Shown here piece after piece: positions 23,127 through 31,360 of a stretch of DNA of 64,000 bases. The stretch comes from RYN-230 sp963813975 (GTDB lineage: Bacteria; Actinomycetota; Actinomycetes; Streptosporangiales; Streptosporangiaceae). Every line of letters begins with the position of its first letter. Within the stretch, counting starts at the first letter, position 1. The stretch spans positions 124,001-188,000 of the forward strand of contig CAWFAP010000007.1 in assembly GCA_963813975.1 (NCBI GenBank), written 5' to 3'. The translations under genes were made by a program, and so were the position numbers. Under the pieces are notes generated by a model that was not told the origin of the DNA, made no database searches, and worked only from the letters and a program-made list of their open reading frames with translations.

Positions 23127-25609
23127 TCCGCACCTCCGAGTGCGTCGGTCGCGTCGCTGCCGTGTGCTTCCGCGGCGTCCTCGCCGCTGACGTGCCCGAC
23201 GGCCCCGTGGGCGTCGGTGGCGGAGTCCCCGGTGACCTGGGTACCCGGGCCGCTGTCCCGGGCGGTCTTGATGGCCCGCCACACCCGCTCCGGCGTGCAA
23301 GGCATCACGACGTCCCGGATGCCGTACTGGCGGAGCGCGTCGATGACCGCGTTCACCACGGCCGGGGTGGACGCGATCGTGCCCGCCTCCCCGACACCCT
23401 TGACACCGAGCGGGTTCGTCGTGGCCGGCGTCACCGTCCGGTCGGTGGTGAAGTGGGGCAGGTCCGCCGCGCTCGGCAGCAGGTAATCGGCCATGGTAGT
23501 CGTGGTCAGGTTGCCCTCGTCGTCGTAGATGGCCTCCTCGAACAGCGCCTGGGCGATGCCCTGGGCCAGGCCGCCGTGCACCTGGCCGTCCACGATGAGC
23601 GGATTGACCACGTTGCCGACGTCGTCCACGGCCACGTAGCTGCGGATCTTCACCTCGCCGGTTTCGGTGTCGATCTCGGTGGCGCACAGGTGCGTGCCGT
23701 GCGGGTAGGAGAAGTTGTCCGGGTCGAACGTGGCATCGGAGTCGATGTTCGGCTCGACGCCGTCCGGCAGCGCGTGCGCCGCGAACGTGGCCAGCGCGAT
23801 CTCCTGGATCGTCTTGACCACGCCGTCGGTGCCCCGGACCCGGAACGTGCCCGCCTCGAACTCGATCTCCTCAGGTGGCGCCTCCAGCAGCGCCGACGCG
23901 ATCACCTTGGCCTTGGCGATCACCTTCTCGCAGGCGCCGTTCACCGCCACGCCGCCCACGGTCAGTGACCGCGACCCGTAGGTGTCCATGCCCTTGGGCG
24001 ATACCTGGGTGTCGCCGTGCAGCACCCGGACGTCCTCGAACGGGACCCCGAGCTTGTCCGCGACGATCTGGCTCCAGGCGGTCTCGTGACCCTGGCCGTG
24101 CGCGCTCGACCCCGTGACCACCTCGACCTTGCCGGTCGGCAGCATCCGGATCGAGGCGTGCTCCCAGCCGCCCGCCCCGTAGGCCAGCGAGCCGAGCACC
24201 CGGGACGGGGCCAGCCCGCACATCTCGGTGTAGGTGGAGATGCCGATCCCGAGCTGCACCGGGTCCTTACTGGCCCGGCGGCGCTCCTGCTCGGCGCGCA
24301 GCTCGTCGTAGCCGAACAGCTCCTTGGCCCGGGCCGTGGCCGCCTCGTAGTTGCCGCTGTCGTAGGTGAGCCCGGCGATCGTGGTGTACGGGAATTCCTC
24401 GTGCTTGATCCAGTTCCGCTCACGCAGTTCCAGCGGCTCGATACCGAGCTCGAAGGCCAGGTCGTCCATGATGCGCTCGATGCCGAAGGTGGCCTCCGGG
24501 CGCCCGGCGCCGCGGTAGGCGTCGGTGGGCATCTTGGTCGTGAATACGCCGGTGCAGCGGAACGAGAGCGCGTCCATCTTGTAGATGCTGTTGAACATGA
24601 ACGCGCCCAGCAGCGGCACGCCCGGCGTGACCAGCATCAGGTAGGCGCCCATGTCAGCCAGCAGGTTGACGGACAGGCCGCGCAGCCGGCCGTCGCGGTC
24701 GGCGGCGATCCGGATCCGCTGCCACTGGTCCCGGCCGTGGTGCACGGTCTGGTTGCCCTCGCTGCGCGACTCGGTCCATTTGACCGGCCGGCCGACCTTG
24801 CGGGAGATCAGCAGGGCCAGTACTTCCTCGGCCGTCACCTGCAGCTTCGAGCCGAAGCCTCCGCCCACGTCGGGCGCGATGACCCGGATGTTCTGCTCTG
24901 GGATGCCGGTGACCAGGGCCAGCATCACCCGCAGCACGTGCGGGATCTGGGTTGACGACCACAGCGTGTACTCGTCGACTTCATTCCAGCCCACCACCGC
25001 GCGCGGTTCCATGGCGCTCGGGATCAGCCGCTGCTGGCGGTAGTTCCGCTCCAGGACCACCGGGGCGCCGGAGAACGCGGCGTCGATGTCACCGTTGCCG
25101 AACACCCACTCGAAGCTCTTGTTCCCGGCCTCGTGGACCTTCGGGGAGGACTCGTCCAGGGCGGTCCGGATGTCCAGCACCGGCGGCAGCGGCTCGTAGT
25201 CCACGTCCACCGCTTCGAGCGCGTCCGCGGCCTCGTAGCGGTCCCGGGCGACCACGCAGGCCACGGCCTCGCCCACGTAACGGACCTCGTCCGTCGCCAT
25301 CGGCGGGTGCGCGGGGATGACGATGTCCGGGGTGACCGGCCAGGCGCAGGGCAGGCTGCCCTGCTCGTCTGCGAAGTCGGCGCCGGAGAATGCCGCGATG
25401 ACGCCCGGGGACTGGAGCGCGCGGCTCACGTCCACCCGGGTGATCCGGGCGTGCGCGAAGGGGCTGCGCACGTACGCCACGTGCAGCATCCCGGGCAGGA
25501 TGATGTTGTCAGTCCAGTTGGTCTTCCCGGTGACCAGGCGGGCGTCTTCCTTGCGGGGCCGGGCCCGGCCGAGCTCGGTCACCGGCTGGGCCTGCGTCTC
25601 GGCGGTCAT
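23123..25609 (-). CDS. coxL: Molybdenum hydroxylase large subunit, form II CoxL-like
   Basis: An 828-residue molybdopterin-binding subunit of the xanthine dehydrogenase/CO dehydrogenase family. Motifs DVGGGFGSK (248-255) and TYGSRSLTVGG contact the cofactor. The active-site loop reads AYRGAGR (364-370), which is the signature of form II enzymes, not the AYxCSFR loop of proven CO dehydrogenases. CO oxidation is therefore uncertain and another aldehyde or heterocycle may be the substrate. The start is ATG 25609, overlapping the coxS stop (ATGA). Order coxS-coxL-coxM-coxG differs from the coxM-coxS-coxL order of classic form I operons. Confidence 0.9.
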   Translation of the reverse strand: MTAETQAQPVTELGRARPRKEDARLVTGKTNWTDNIILPGMLHVAYVRSPFAHARITRVDVSRALQSPGVIAAFSGADFADEQGSLPCAWPVTPDIVIPAHPPMATDEVRYVGEAVACVVARDRYEAADALEAVDVDYEPLPPVLDIRTALDESSPKVHEAGNKSFEWVFGNGDIDAAFSGAPVVLERNYRQQRLIPSAMEPRAVVGWNEVDEYTLWSSTQIPHVLRVMLALVTGIPEQNIRVIAPDVGGGFGSKLQVTAEEVLALLISRKVGRPVKWTESRSEGNQTVHHGRDQWQRIRIAADRDGRLRGLSVNLLADMGAYLMLVTPGVPLLGAFMFNSIYKMDALSFRCTGVFTTKMPTDAYRGAGRPEATFGIERIMDDLAFELGIEPLELRERNWIKHEEFPYTTIAGLTYDSGNYEAATARAKELFGYDELRAEQERRRASKDPVQLGIGISTYTEMCGLAPSRVLGSLAYGAGGWEHASIRMLPTGKVEVVTGSSAHGQGHETAWSQIVADKLGVPFEDVRVLHGDTQVSPKGMDTYGSRSLTVGGVAVNGACEKVIAKAKVIASALLEAPPEEIEFEAGTFRVRGTDGVVKTIQEIALATFAAHALPDGVEPNIDSDATFDPDNFSYPHGTHLCATEIDTETGEVKIRSYVAVDDVGNVVNPLIVDGQVHGGLAQGIAQALFEEAIYDDEGNLTTTTMADYLLPSAADLPHFTTDRTVTPATTNPLGVKGVGEAGTIASTPAVVNAVIDALRQYGIRDVVMPCTPERVWRAIKTARDSGPGTQVTGDSATDAHGAVGHVSGEDAAEAHGSDATDALGGAE

Positions 25610-26079
25610 GCCGACGTCACCTCCGTCGTCCCGGCCGCGCGGCGTACCGCCCGGACGATGTTCTCGTAGCCGGTGCACCGGCAGAGGTTGCCCTCCAGGC
25701 CCTCGCGGATCTCCTCGTCGCTGGGATCCGGGTTCTCCCGCAGCAGGTCGGCGGCAGCCATGATCATTCCGGGCGTGCAGTACCCGCACTGCAGCGCATG
25801 CTCGCGGTGGAAAGCCTTCTGCAGCGGGTGCCACTCGCCGTTGGCGAGGCCCTCGATCGTGGTGATCTCACTGCCATCCGCCTGGACCGCGAGGATGGAG
25901 CAGCTCTTGACCGAGATCCCATCGAGGTGGACGGTACATGCGCCGCAGTTAGAGGTGTCGCACCCGATGGGCGTGCCGGTCTTGCCGACTCTCTCCCGCA
26001 AGTAGTGCACCAGCAGCAGGCGGGGTTCGACCTCGTCCTCATAGTTGACGCCATCGACCTTGACGGTTATGCGTGTCAT
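25606..26079 (-). CDS. coxS: Molybdenum hydroxylase 2Fe-2S subunit (CoxS type)
   Basis: A 157-residue subunit with two 2Fe-2S centres. The plant-ferredoxin-type cluster is bound by GCDTSNCGAC (residues ~39-48) plus a later Cys in SVKSCS; the second by QCGYCTPGM and NLCRCTGYE in the C-terminal helical domain. It moves electrons from molybdopterin to FAD. It is the first gene of the operon, with GAGGAG before the ATG, and its stop overlaps the coxL start. Length is normal. Confidence 0.93.
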   Translation of the reverse strand: MTRITVKVDGVNYEDEVEPRLLLVHYLRERVGKTGTPIGCDTSNCGACTVHLDGISVKSCSILAVQADGSEITTIEGLANGEWHPLQKAFHREHALQCGYCTPGMIMAAADLLRENPDPSDEEIREGLEGNLCRCTGYENIVRAVRRAAGTTEVTSA

Positions 26080-26217
26080 CCGAGCTCCTCCTCAGGAGAC
26101 GGCTGTGGCTCCTGAGGACAACCTAGGACGGCCGCTCCCGGCGCACCACCCCCCGCCCCGGCTCATCCTGATACACGCTGGCGACGGGGGGTGGCCAGGC
26201 GCCGACTTCCGGTGACC

Positions 26218-26294
26218 GTCAGCGGGTTATCGTCAGCGGGTTATCGGCAGCTAGCTAGCTGGCTAGCGTCAACCGGTTGGCGTCAGCGGGTTGG
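26218..26294. repeat. 14-bp short repeats and palindrome after the PIG-L gene
   Basis: GTCAGCGGGTTAT occurs at 26218 and 26232, and related GTCAACCGGTTGG / GTCAGCGGGTTGG at 26268 and 26282. CCGGTTGG (26273-26280) can also pair with the CCAACCGG at 26297-26304, making a hairpin just outside the PIG-L stop, a possible terminator. Confidence 0.6.
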
Positions 26295-26310
26295 CGCCAA
26301 CCGGTCCTCG

Positions 26311-27030
26311 TCAGCTGGTGTCGAGGACCTGGAACATCTCGGCCAGGCGGCCGGGCGGGAGCCCGCCCCGCTCCGCCGTCCGGCTCAGCCAGCCGCGGAG
26401 GAACTCCTCCAGGTCGTCCAGGTGCCCGGTCTGGCTCTCGTGGGCCCGCAGCGCCGCGACCTTCTGGTCGAATTTGGCCGTGATGTCCACGTAGTGGTCG
26501 GCGCCCGGGGCGGCGGAGATCCACACCTCACGCACCGTCCACGCGTCCAGTCCCTCGTCCGCGAGCAGCTCCGGGAAGGCGAACGGGTTCCGGGCGTCGG
26601 GGTAGACGGCGTCCAGGGCGGCGGAGCCCACCGCGCGGTGATCGGGATGGCTGGCGCCGATCCGCTGGTAGTTGCGCTCGGGGGACGGGCAGGCCACCCG
26701 GTCCGGCCGGACCTGCCTGATCACCCGGGCCAGGTCCTTGCGCAGCGCCAGGGTCGGCTCCACCCTCCCGTCCGGGTAGCCGAGGAATCTGAGGTCGTGC
26801 ACCCCCACGACCGCGGCCGCGGCCGTCTGCTCCTTGCGGCGCATCGGGGCCATCTCCGAGCGCGGGAGGCTCTCGTCGAAGCCACCTGCGTCGCCGTCCG
26901 TGACCAGGCAGTAGATGACCTCGATCCCGGCGTCGGTCCACAGCGCGATGGTGCCCGCGGCGCTGAAGTCGATGTCGTCCGGATGCGCGGCGATCACCAG
27001 GGCGCGCTGGATATCGGAGTCACTGAGCAT
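26311..27030 (-). CDS. PIG-L/LmbE-family deacetylase
   Basis: A 239-residue zinc-dependent N-deacetylase of the LmbE-like fold. The metal and catalytic motif AHPDDIDFSAAG lies at residues ~14-25 and the third metal ligand in ASHPDHRAVG. The family includes MshB and Mca of mycothiol metabolism and many antibiotic-pathway enzymes; this protein is not clearly MshB or Mca. Start ATG 27030 was chosen because a TAGGAT box ends seven bases before it and the domain begins directly after it. The longer open frame upstream is not supported. Confidence 0.87.
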   Translation of the reverse strand: MLSDSDIQRALVIAAHPDDIDFSAAGTIALWTDAGIEVIYCLVTDGDAGGFDESLPRSEMAPMRRKEQTAAAAVVGVHDLRFLGYPDGRVEPTLALRKDLARVIRQVRPDRVACPSPERNYQRIGASHPDHRAVGSAALDAVYPDARNPFAFPELLADEGLDAWTVREVWISAAPGADHYVDITAKFDQKVAALRAHESQTGHLDDLEEFLRGWLSRTAERGGLPPGRLAEMFQVLDTS

Positions 27031-27037
27031 GATCCCG

Positions 27038-27043
27038 ATCCTA
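27038..27043 (-). promoter_or_regulatory. -10 box TAGGAT, leaderless start of the PIG-L gene
   Basis: On the minus strand TAGGAT ends seven bases before the ATG at 27030, with no ribosome-binding site between. Confidence 0.5.
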
Positions 27044-27230
27044 CGGACACCGGCCGCCGGGCCGGGCCGGGGTGGCTCGCCCGGCGGGCGGATGGCCGTC
27101 ACGACGGCTCGCGGCCCGCGGAGCGGCCGGCCAGGTGGCGCGGCGGCCATCCCGCTGGTGGTGCATCGCGGCAGGAAGCCGGTCGAAACGCCGGTGCACG
27201 CGCTCTGGAACCGGGGGCGCCCGAGGCCGG

Positions 27231-27893
27231 TCAGCCGTGCTGGTCGGCCCCGGCGCCGGGATCGGGCGTGCCGGTGTAGAACGCGGTGGTGCGGTCGGCG
27301 GCGGCCCGGGCCTGGGCCGGGTCGGTGCCGAAGGCCACGCTCGCCTCATACCAGCCGTCGCTGGACGCGGCCAGGAACCGGTGGCCCTCCTCGGACGCGG
27401 ACCACTCGGCCACCCTGGCCGGGTCAACCGCCTGCCGGGTGGTCAGGTGCAGGTACAGGCCGATCAGGGCGCTGTCCCAGCCCACCCCGACCGCGCCGGG
27501 GCCGAACTGCGCCCACCGCTCGTCGTCCACGTGCGCGATGTGGCCCAGCTGGAAGCGGGTCCGGCCGTTGCCCTCGTCGGCCAGCCGTAGCTCGATCCAG
27601 CTCATGTCGCCGCCCATCTCCCAGGTCGCGTCGAAGCCGTGCGGCGGGTCGCAGCGGGTGACGGTGCCGCCCGCGTTGCCATCCAGCTGGTACCGGCCGC
27701 CCTCCTTCAGCTCCCCGCTCACCGGCAGGAACCACCGCGGGATACGTTCCGGGTTGGTGCAGGCGTCCCAGACGTCGGCGAGCTCGGCCGGGTAGCTGCG
27801 GGACACCGTGACGACCCGGGCCTGGCCCGCCTCCAGCACCCGGCCGCCCACCTCGCGGCGGACCGCGCTGATCTCCTCGGTCACATCGATCAT
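27231..27893 (-). CDS. SRPBCC (AHSA1-like) domain protein
   Basis: A 220-residue protein with a START/SRPBCC fold of the AHSA1 type: VSRSYPAELADVWDACTNPERIPRWFLPVSG in the first third, then FDATWEMGGDMSWIELRL. These proteins bind small hydrophobic ligands; catalytic function is not established. The start overlaps the stop of an ArsR regulator gene (ATGA), a very common actinobacterial pair in which the regulator controls its SRPBCC partner. The ~70 C-terminal residues are helical and less conserved. Confidence 0.85.
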   Translation of the reverse strand: MIDVTEEISAVRREVGGRVLEAGQARVVTVSRSYPAELADVWDACTNPERIPRWFLPVSGELKEGGRYQLDGNAGGTVTRCDPPHGFDATWEMGGDMSWIELRLADEGNGRTRFQLGHIAHVDDERWAQFGPGAVGVGWDSALIGLYLHLTTRQAVDPARVAEWSASEEGHRFLAASSDGWYEASVAFGTDPAQARAAADRTTAFYTGTPDPGAGADQHG

Positions 27894-28225
27894 GGTTTCT
27901 TCCTCCGCTCGTGCTTGCCTCGCGCCAGCTCGGTGGCCAGCGCATCCAGGTGCGGCGTCCAGGACCGGCGGAACTGGTCGAGCCAGGTGTCGATGCCGCG
28001 CAGCGGCTCCTGCGCGACCGCGTAGAGGCGGCGCGCGCCGTCCGGTCGTACCGTGGCGAAGCCGTTGTCCCGCAACACCTTGAGATGCTGGGAGACGGCC
28101 GGCTGGGAGATGCCGAACTCGCGCTGGATCACCTCGCAGAGCGCGCCGGAGGTGAGCTCGCCGTCCCCGAGCAGCTCCAGGATGCGGCGGCGCACCGGAT
28201 CGCCGAGTACGTCGAACGCGTGCAC
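27890..28225 (-). CDS. ArsR-family transcriptional regulator
   Basis: A 111-residue winged-helix regulator. The domain starts with HAFDVLGDPVRRRILELL and the recognition helix is ISQPAVSQHLKVLRDNGF. No metal-binding cysteine motif is seen, so it belongs to the non-metal group that pairs with SRPBCC proteins. Start is GTG 28225, six bases after a TATCTT box, so the message is probably leaderless. AT-rich palindromes in the promoter (28248-28257, 28259-28266) are good candidates for its own operator. Confidence 0.9.
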   Translation of the reverse strand: MHAFDVLGDPVRRRILELLGDGELTSGALCEVIQREFGISQPAVSQHLKVLRDNGFATVRPDGARRLYAVAQEPLRGIDTWLDQFRRSWTPHLDALATELARGKHERRKKP

Positions 28226-28231
28226 CAGGCT

Positions 28232-28266
28232 AAGATATCAGCGAAGGCTTATATAAGTAAAGCTTT
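28232..28266 (-). promoter_or_regulatory. ArsR gene promoter with palindromic operator
   Basis: On the minus strand TTTACT, an 18-bp spacer and TATCTT (28237-28232) form a promoter. The perfect palindromes CTTATATAAG (28248-28257) and AAAGCTTT (28259-28266) overlap its -35 side. They are strikingly AT-rich against the local background and fit autoregulation by the ArsR protein. Confidence 0.5.
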
Positions 28267-28446
28267 ACACGGTGCCGGCGCAGCATCGCCGTTGGCGCGA
28301 TCAGCTCCCCCGGCATACTGCTCCGCTGCGCCCCATCCGGTAAACCACCCGGTCCCGGTCGGCCGGTCGCCACCCCCGAACCCCTCCGGTGTTGCGGCGA
28401 TGGCTAGAGACCGCCCAGGTCCGGGGGTCATCCGCCTCGCACCCGG

Positions 28447-29874
28447 TCAGTCCAGGGACGACATGACGTGCTTGATCCGGGTGTAGTCCTCGAACCCGTA
28501 CATGGACAGGTCCTTGCCGTAGCCCGAGTGCTTGAAGCCGCCGTGCGGCATCTCGGCGACCAGCGGGATGTGCGTGTTGATCCACACGCAGCCGAAGTCC
28601 AGCCCGCGGGCCATCCGCATGGCCCGGCCGTGGTCGGTGGTCCACACCGAGGAGGCCAGGCCGTACTCGGTCCCGTTCGCCCAGGCCAGCGCCTCGTCCT
28701 CGGCGCTGAATTCCTGGACCGTGATGACCGGGCCGAACACCTCCTGCTGGATGATCTCGTCGTCCTGGCGCAGCCCGGTGACCACGCTGGGCTCGAAGAA
28801 GAACCCGCGGCTGCCGACCCGGTTCCCCCCGGTGCGCACCTCCGCGTGGCCCGGCAGCCGGTCGATGAACCCGCTGACCCGGGCCAGCTGGCTCTCGTTG
28901 TTCAGCGGCCCGAAGTCGGCGTCGGGCACGTCGGGGCCGGCCACGGTCTGCTGCCGGGCCTGATCGACCAGGGCGTCGGCCAGGTCGGCGGCGATGCGCG
29001 GGCCGGCCAGCACCCGGGTCGCGGCGGTGCAGTCCTGGCCCGCGTTGAAGTACCCGGCGATGGCGATGGCCTCGGCGGTCTTGGCCGGGTCGGCGTCGTC
29101 GAAGACGATCACCGGCGCCTTGCCGCCCAGCTCGAGGTGGACCTTCTTGAGGTCGGCCGCGGCCGCGATGGCCACCTCCCGGCCGGCCCGCACGCTGCCG
29201 GTGATCGAGACCATCTGCGGCACGGGGTTGCTGACCAGGGCCCGGCCGGTGTCCCGGTCGCCGCAGACCACGTTGAACACGCCCGGCGGCAGGAACTCGG
29301 CCATCAGCTCGGCCAGCAGCAGGGTGGAGTAGGGCGTGGTGTCGGACGGTTTGAGCACCATGGTGTTCCCGGCGGCCAGGGCCGGGCCGAACTTCCACAC
29401 CGCCATCATCATCGGGTAGTTCCAGGGCGTGACCGCGGCGCACACCCCGATCGGCTCGCGCCGGACGAACGAGGTAAACCCGGACATGTACTCACCCGCC
29501 GAGCGGCCCTCCAGCATCCGCGCCGCGCCCGCGAAAAAGCGGATCTGGTCGGCCATCGGCGGGATCTCTTCGGACAGCGTCAGCGCGATCGGCTTGCCGG
29601 TGTTCTGGGACTCCGCCTTGACCAGCTCGTCCGCGTGGGCCTCGATGGCGTCCGCGATGCGGATCAGGGCCAGGCTGCGCTCCGCGGGGGTGGAGTCGCG
29701 CCAGCCCGGGAACGCCTCGGCCGCGGAGGCGAAGGCCGCCGCGACCTCGGTCTCGCTGGACACCGGGGCGGTGGCAAAGACCTCCCCGGTGCTCGGGTCG
29801 ATCAGCTCGGACCGGCGGTCGAACGCGGTGTCCGTCCACTGACCGCCGATGAAGTTGCGCAATTCTTCCACCAC
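28447..29874 (-). CDS. Aldehyde dehydrogenase (gamma-aminobutyraldehyde dehydrogenase-like)
   Basis: A 475-residue NAD(P)-dependent aldehyde dehydrogenase. The fold motifs VTPWNYPMMMAVWK, LELGGKAPVIVF (catalytic Glu) and FNAGQDCTAATRV (catalytic Cys) are intact. The residues after the cysteine and the C-terminal EMPHGGFKHSGYGKDLS resemble gamma-aminobutyraldehyde dehydrogenases of putrescine degradation. Next to it, on the same strand, lies a saccharopine-dehydrogenase-like gene, and an APC permease is divergent, suggesting an amino-acid or polyamine breakdown unit. Substrate is inferred. Confidence 0.9.
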   Translation of the reverse strand: MVEELRNFIGGQWTDTAFDRRSELIDPSTGEVFATAPVSSETEVAAAFASAAEAFPGWRDSTPAERSLALIRIADAIEAHADELVKAESQNTGKPIALTLSEEIPPMADQIRFFAGAARMLEGRSAGEYMSGFTSFVRREPIGVCAAVTPWNYPMMMAVWKFGPALAAGNTMVLKPSDTTPYSTLLLAELMAEFLPPGVFNVVCGDRDTGRALVSNPVPQMVSITGSVRAGREVAIAAAADLKKVHLELGGKAPVIVFDDADPAKTAEAIAIAGYFNAGQDCTAATRVLAGPRIAADLADALVDQARQQTVAGPDVPDADFGPLNNESQLARVSGFIDRLPGHAEVRTGGNRVGSRGFFFEPSVVTGLRQDDEIIQQEVFGPVITVQEFSAEDEALAWANGTEYGLASSVWTTDHGRAMRMARGLDFGCVWINTHIPLVAEMPHGGFKHSGYGKDLSMYGFEDYTRIKHVMSSLD

Positions 29875-29913
29875 GAGCCTCCGTTCGGTGTTCCAGGGAT
29901 TGGGCTCTCGCGT

Positions 29914-31128
29914 TCAGGGCTGGGGCGCCGGGGTCCGCTCCTCGCAGGCCCACGGCGAACCGTAGTCGGCCAGCAGGTCCAGGAAGGGTGCAGGTGGCAG
30001 GGCCTCCGGGCCCAGCACTCCCGTGCCGGACCAGGCGCCCGAGTCCAGCAGCTCGAGGGCCACGACCGGGTTGACGGCGGTCTGCCAGACCACCGCCTGA
30101 GAGCCGTACTCCGCCATGGACCAGGCGTTGTCCACCACGTGGTGCAGGTAGACCTCACGGGGCGCGCCGTCCTGGCCGGTCCCGGTCACCCAGGTGCCCG
30201 CGCAGGTCACGCCGGTCATCTTGTCCCCCAGCGTGGCCGGGTCCGGGAGGCACGCGGCCACCACGTCACGGGGCGAGACGCGGGCCGCGCCTACCGTGAC
30301 CGGGTCGGTACGGTCCAGGCCCAGCTTGTGCAGGGTCTGCAGGACGCCGATGAACTCGGCCCCCAGCCCGTACTTGAACGTCACCCGGCGGGCGTCGAGC
30401 CAGCGCGGCATCAGCAGCACTTCCTCGTGCTCCACGTTGACGCACTCGACCGGTCCGATGCCGGCCGGGAAGTCGAACACTTCGGGCTCGCTGAACGGCG
30501 GGGTGGTGAACCAGCCCCGCCCCTTCTCCCAGACGACGGGCGGGTTGAGGCATTCCTCGATCGTGGTCCAGATGGAGAAGGTGGGAGCGAAGTCGTAGCC
30601 GGCCACCTCCAGGTTGGCGCCGTCCCGGACGCCCAGCTGATCGATCTCGCCGAACAGCTCGTCGGCCGCGTACCGCGCGAACACGTCGGACAGGCCCGGC
30701 TCCACGCCCATGCCCGCCAGCGCCAGCCGTCCCGCCTGTTCCCAGTCGCCAGCCAGGGCGAACTGGTCGTCACCGAGTTTCACGCCGGTCCGGCGGTACG
30801 GCGCGTCCGGGTCGGGGTGGGACAGCGACATGGCCATGTCCAGGTAGTGCACGCGGGCCCGCAGCGCGGCGGTGAACAGCGGCATCACGAACCGCGGGTC
30901 CGTGGCGTTCATCAGCACGTCGCAGGAGTACTCGGCCAGCAGGGCCGCGGTGGCCACGGAGTCGCGGGCGTCCAGCTGGACCGCGCGGTAACCGTCCTTG
31001 GCGGCGGCCGCGTGCTGGGCCCGGGCCAGGTCGTAGTCGGCGATGATGAGATCGGCGAACGGGCGGCGGGCGGCGATCCGGGCGAAGGCCGTGCCAACCC
31101 CGCCAGCCCCGACGAGAAGGATGCGCAT
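29914..31128 (-). CDS. Saccharopine dehydrogenase-family protein
   Basis: A 404-residue NAD(P)-binding protein. The Rossmann motif is at the very start (MRILLVGAGGVGTAFARIAAR), followed by DVLMNATDPRFVMPLF and a C-terminal domain as in saccharopine dehydrogenases and related carboxynorspermidine enzymes. It may act on lysine-derived or polyamine-derived imines. It precedes an aldehyde dehydrogenase gene by 39 bp, so both are one transcript. A TAGGAT box seven bases before the ATG implies a leaderless message. Reaction cannot be fixed from the sequence. Confidence 0.86.
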   Translation of the reverse strand: MRILLVGAGGVGTAFARIAARRPFADLIIADYDLARAQHAAAAKDGYRAVQLDARDSVATAALLAEYSCDVLMNATDPRFVMPLFTAALRARVHYLDMAMSLSHPDPDAPYRRTGVKLGDDQFALAGDWEQAGRLALAGMGVEPGLSDVFARYAADELFGEIDQLGVRDGANLEVAGYDFAPTFSIWTTIEECLNPPVVWEKGRGWFTTPPFSEPEVFDFPAGIGPVECVNVEHEEVLLMPRWLDARRVTFKYGLGAEFIGVLQTLHKLGLDRTDPVTVGAARVSPRDVVAACLPDPATLGDKMTGVTCAGTWVTGTGQDGAPREVYLHHVVDNAWSMAEYGSQAVVWQTAVNPVVALELLDSGAWSGTGVLGPEALPPAPFLDLLADYGSPWACEERTPAPQP

Positions 31129-31135
31129 GCCTGCG

Positions 31136-31141
31136 ATCCTA
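31136..31141 (-). promoter_or_regulatory. -10 box TAGGAT, leaderless start
   Basis: On the minus strand TAGGAT ends seven bases before the ATG at 31128 of the saccharopine-dehydrogenase-like gene. Confidence 0.5.
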
Positions 31142-31360
31142 ACCTTCTACTCATCGGTATAACACGGGACCAGTCGTGATACGTACCTGTTACAACTGAA
31201 ATCGTTGCCGAGGTGGCCCTTACGTGCTAGAACCGTGGCAGTTGGGTATACCTCTACGCTGAGGCCCGACGAAACCCAACGATCGCTGGATCGCCGTCGG
31301 CGAGGCCATCTCTGAGCGCCTCACTCGACCGGCGGGGGGATTGCCAGGAGGGGTATAGGC

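Noticed and set aside
23123..25609. Proven aerobic CO dehydrogenase
   Set aside because: The active-site loop is AYRGAGR, the form II signature, so CO oxidation cannot be claimed.
28468..31179. A 903-codon open frame on the plus strand opposite the aldehyde dehydrogenase and saccharopine-type genes
   Set aside because: It has no domains, is His/Arg/Gly-rich and mirrors two strong minus-strand genes; in such GC-rich DNA long antisense frames are expected.
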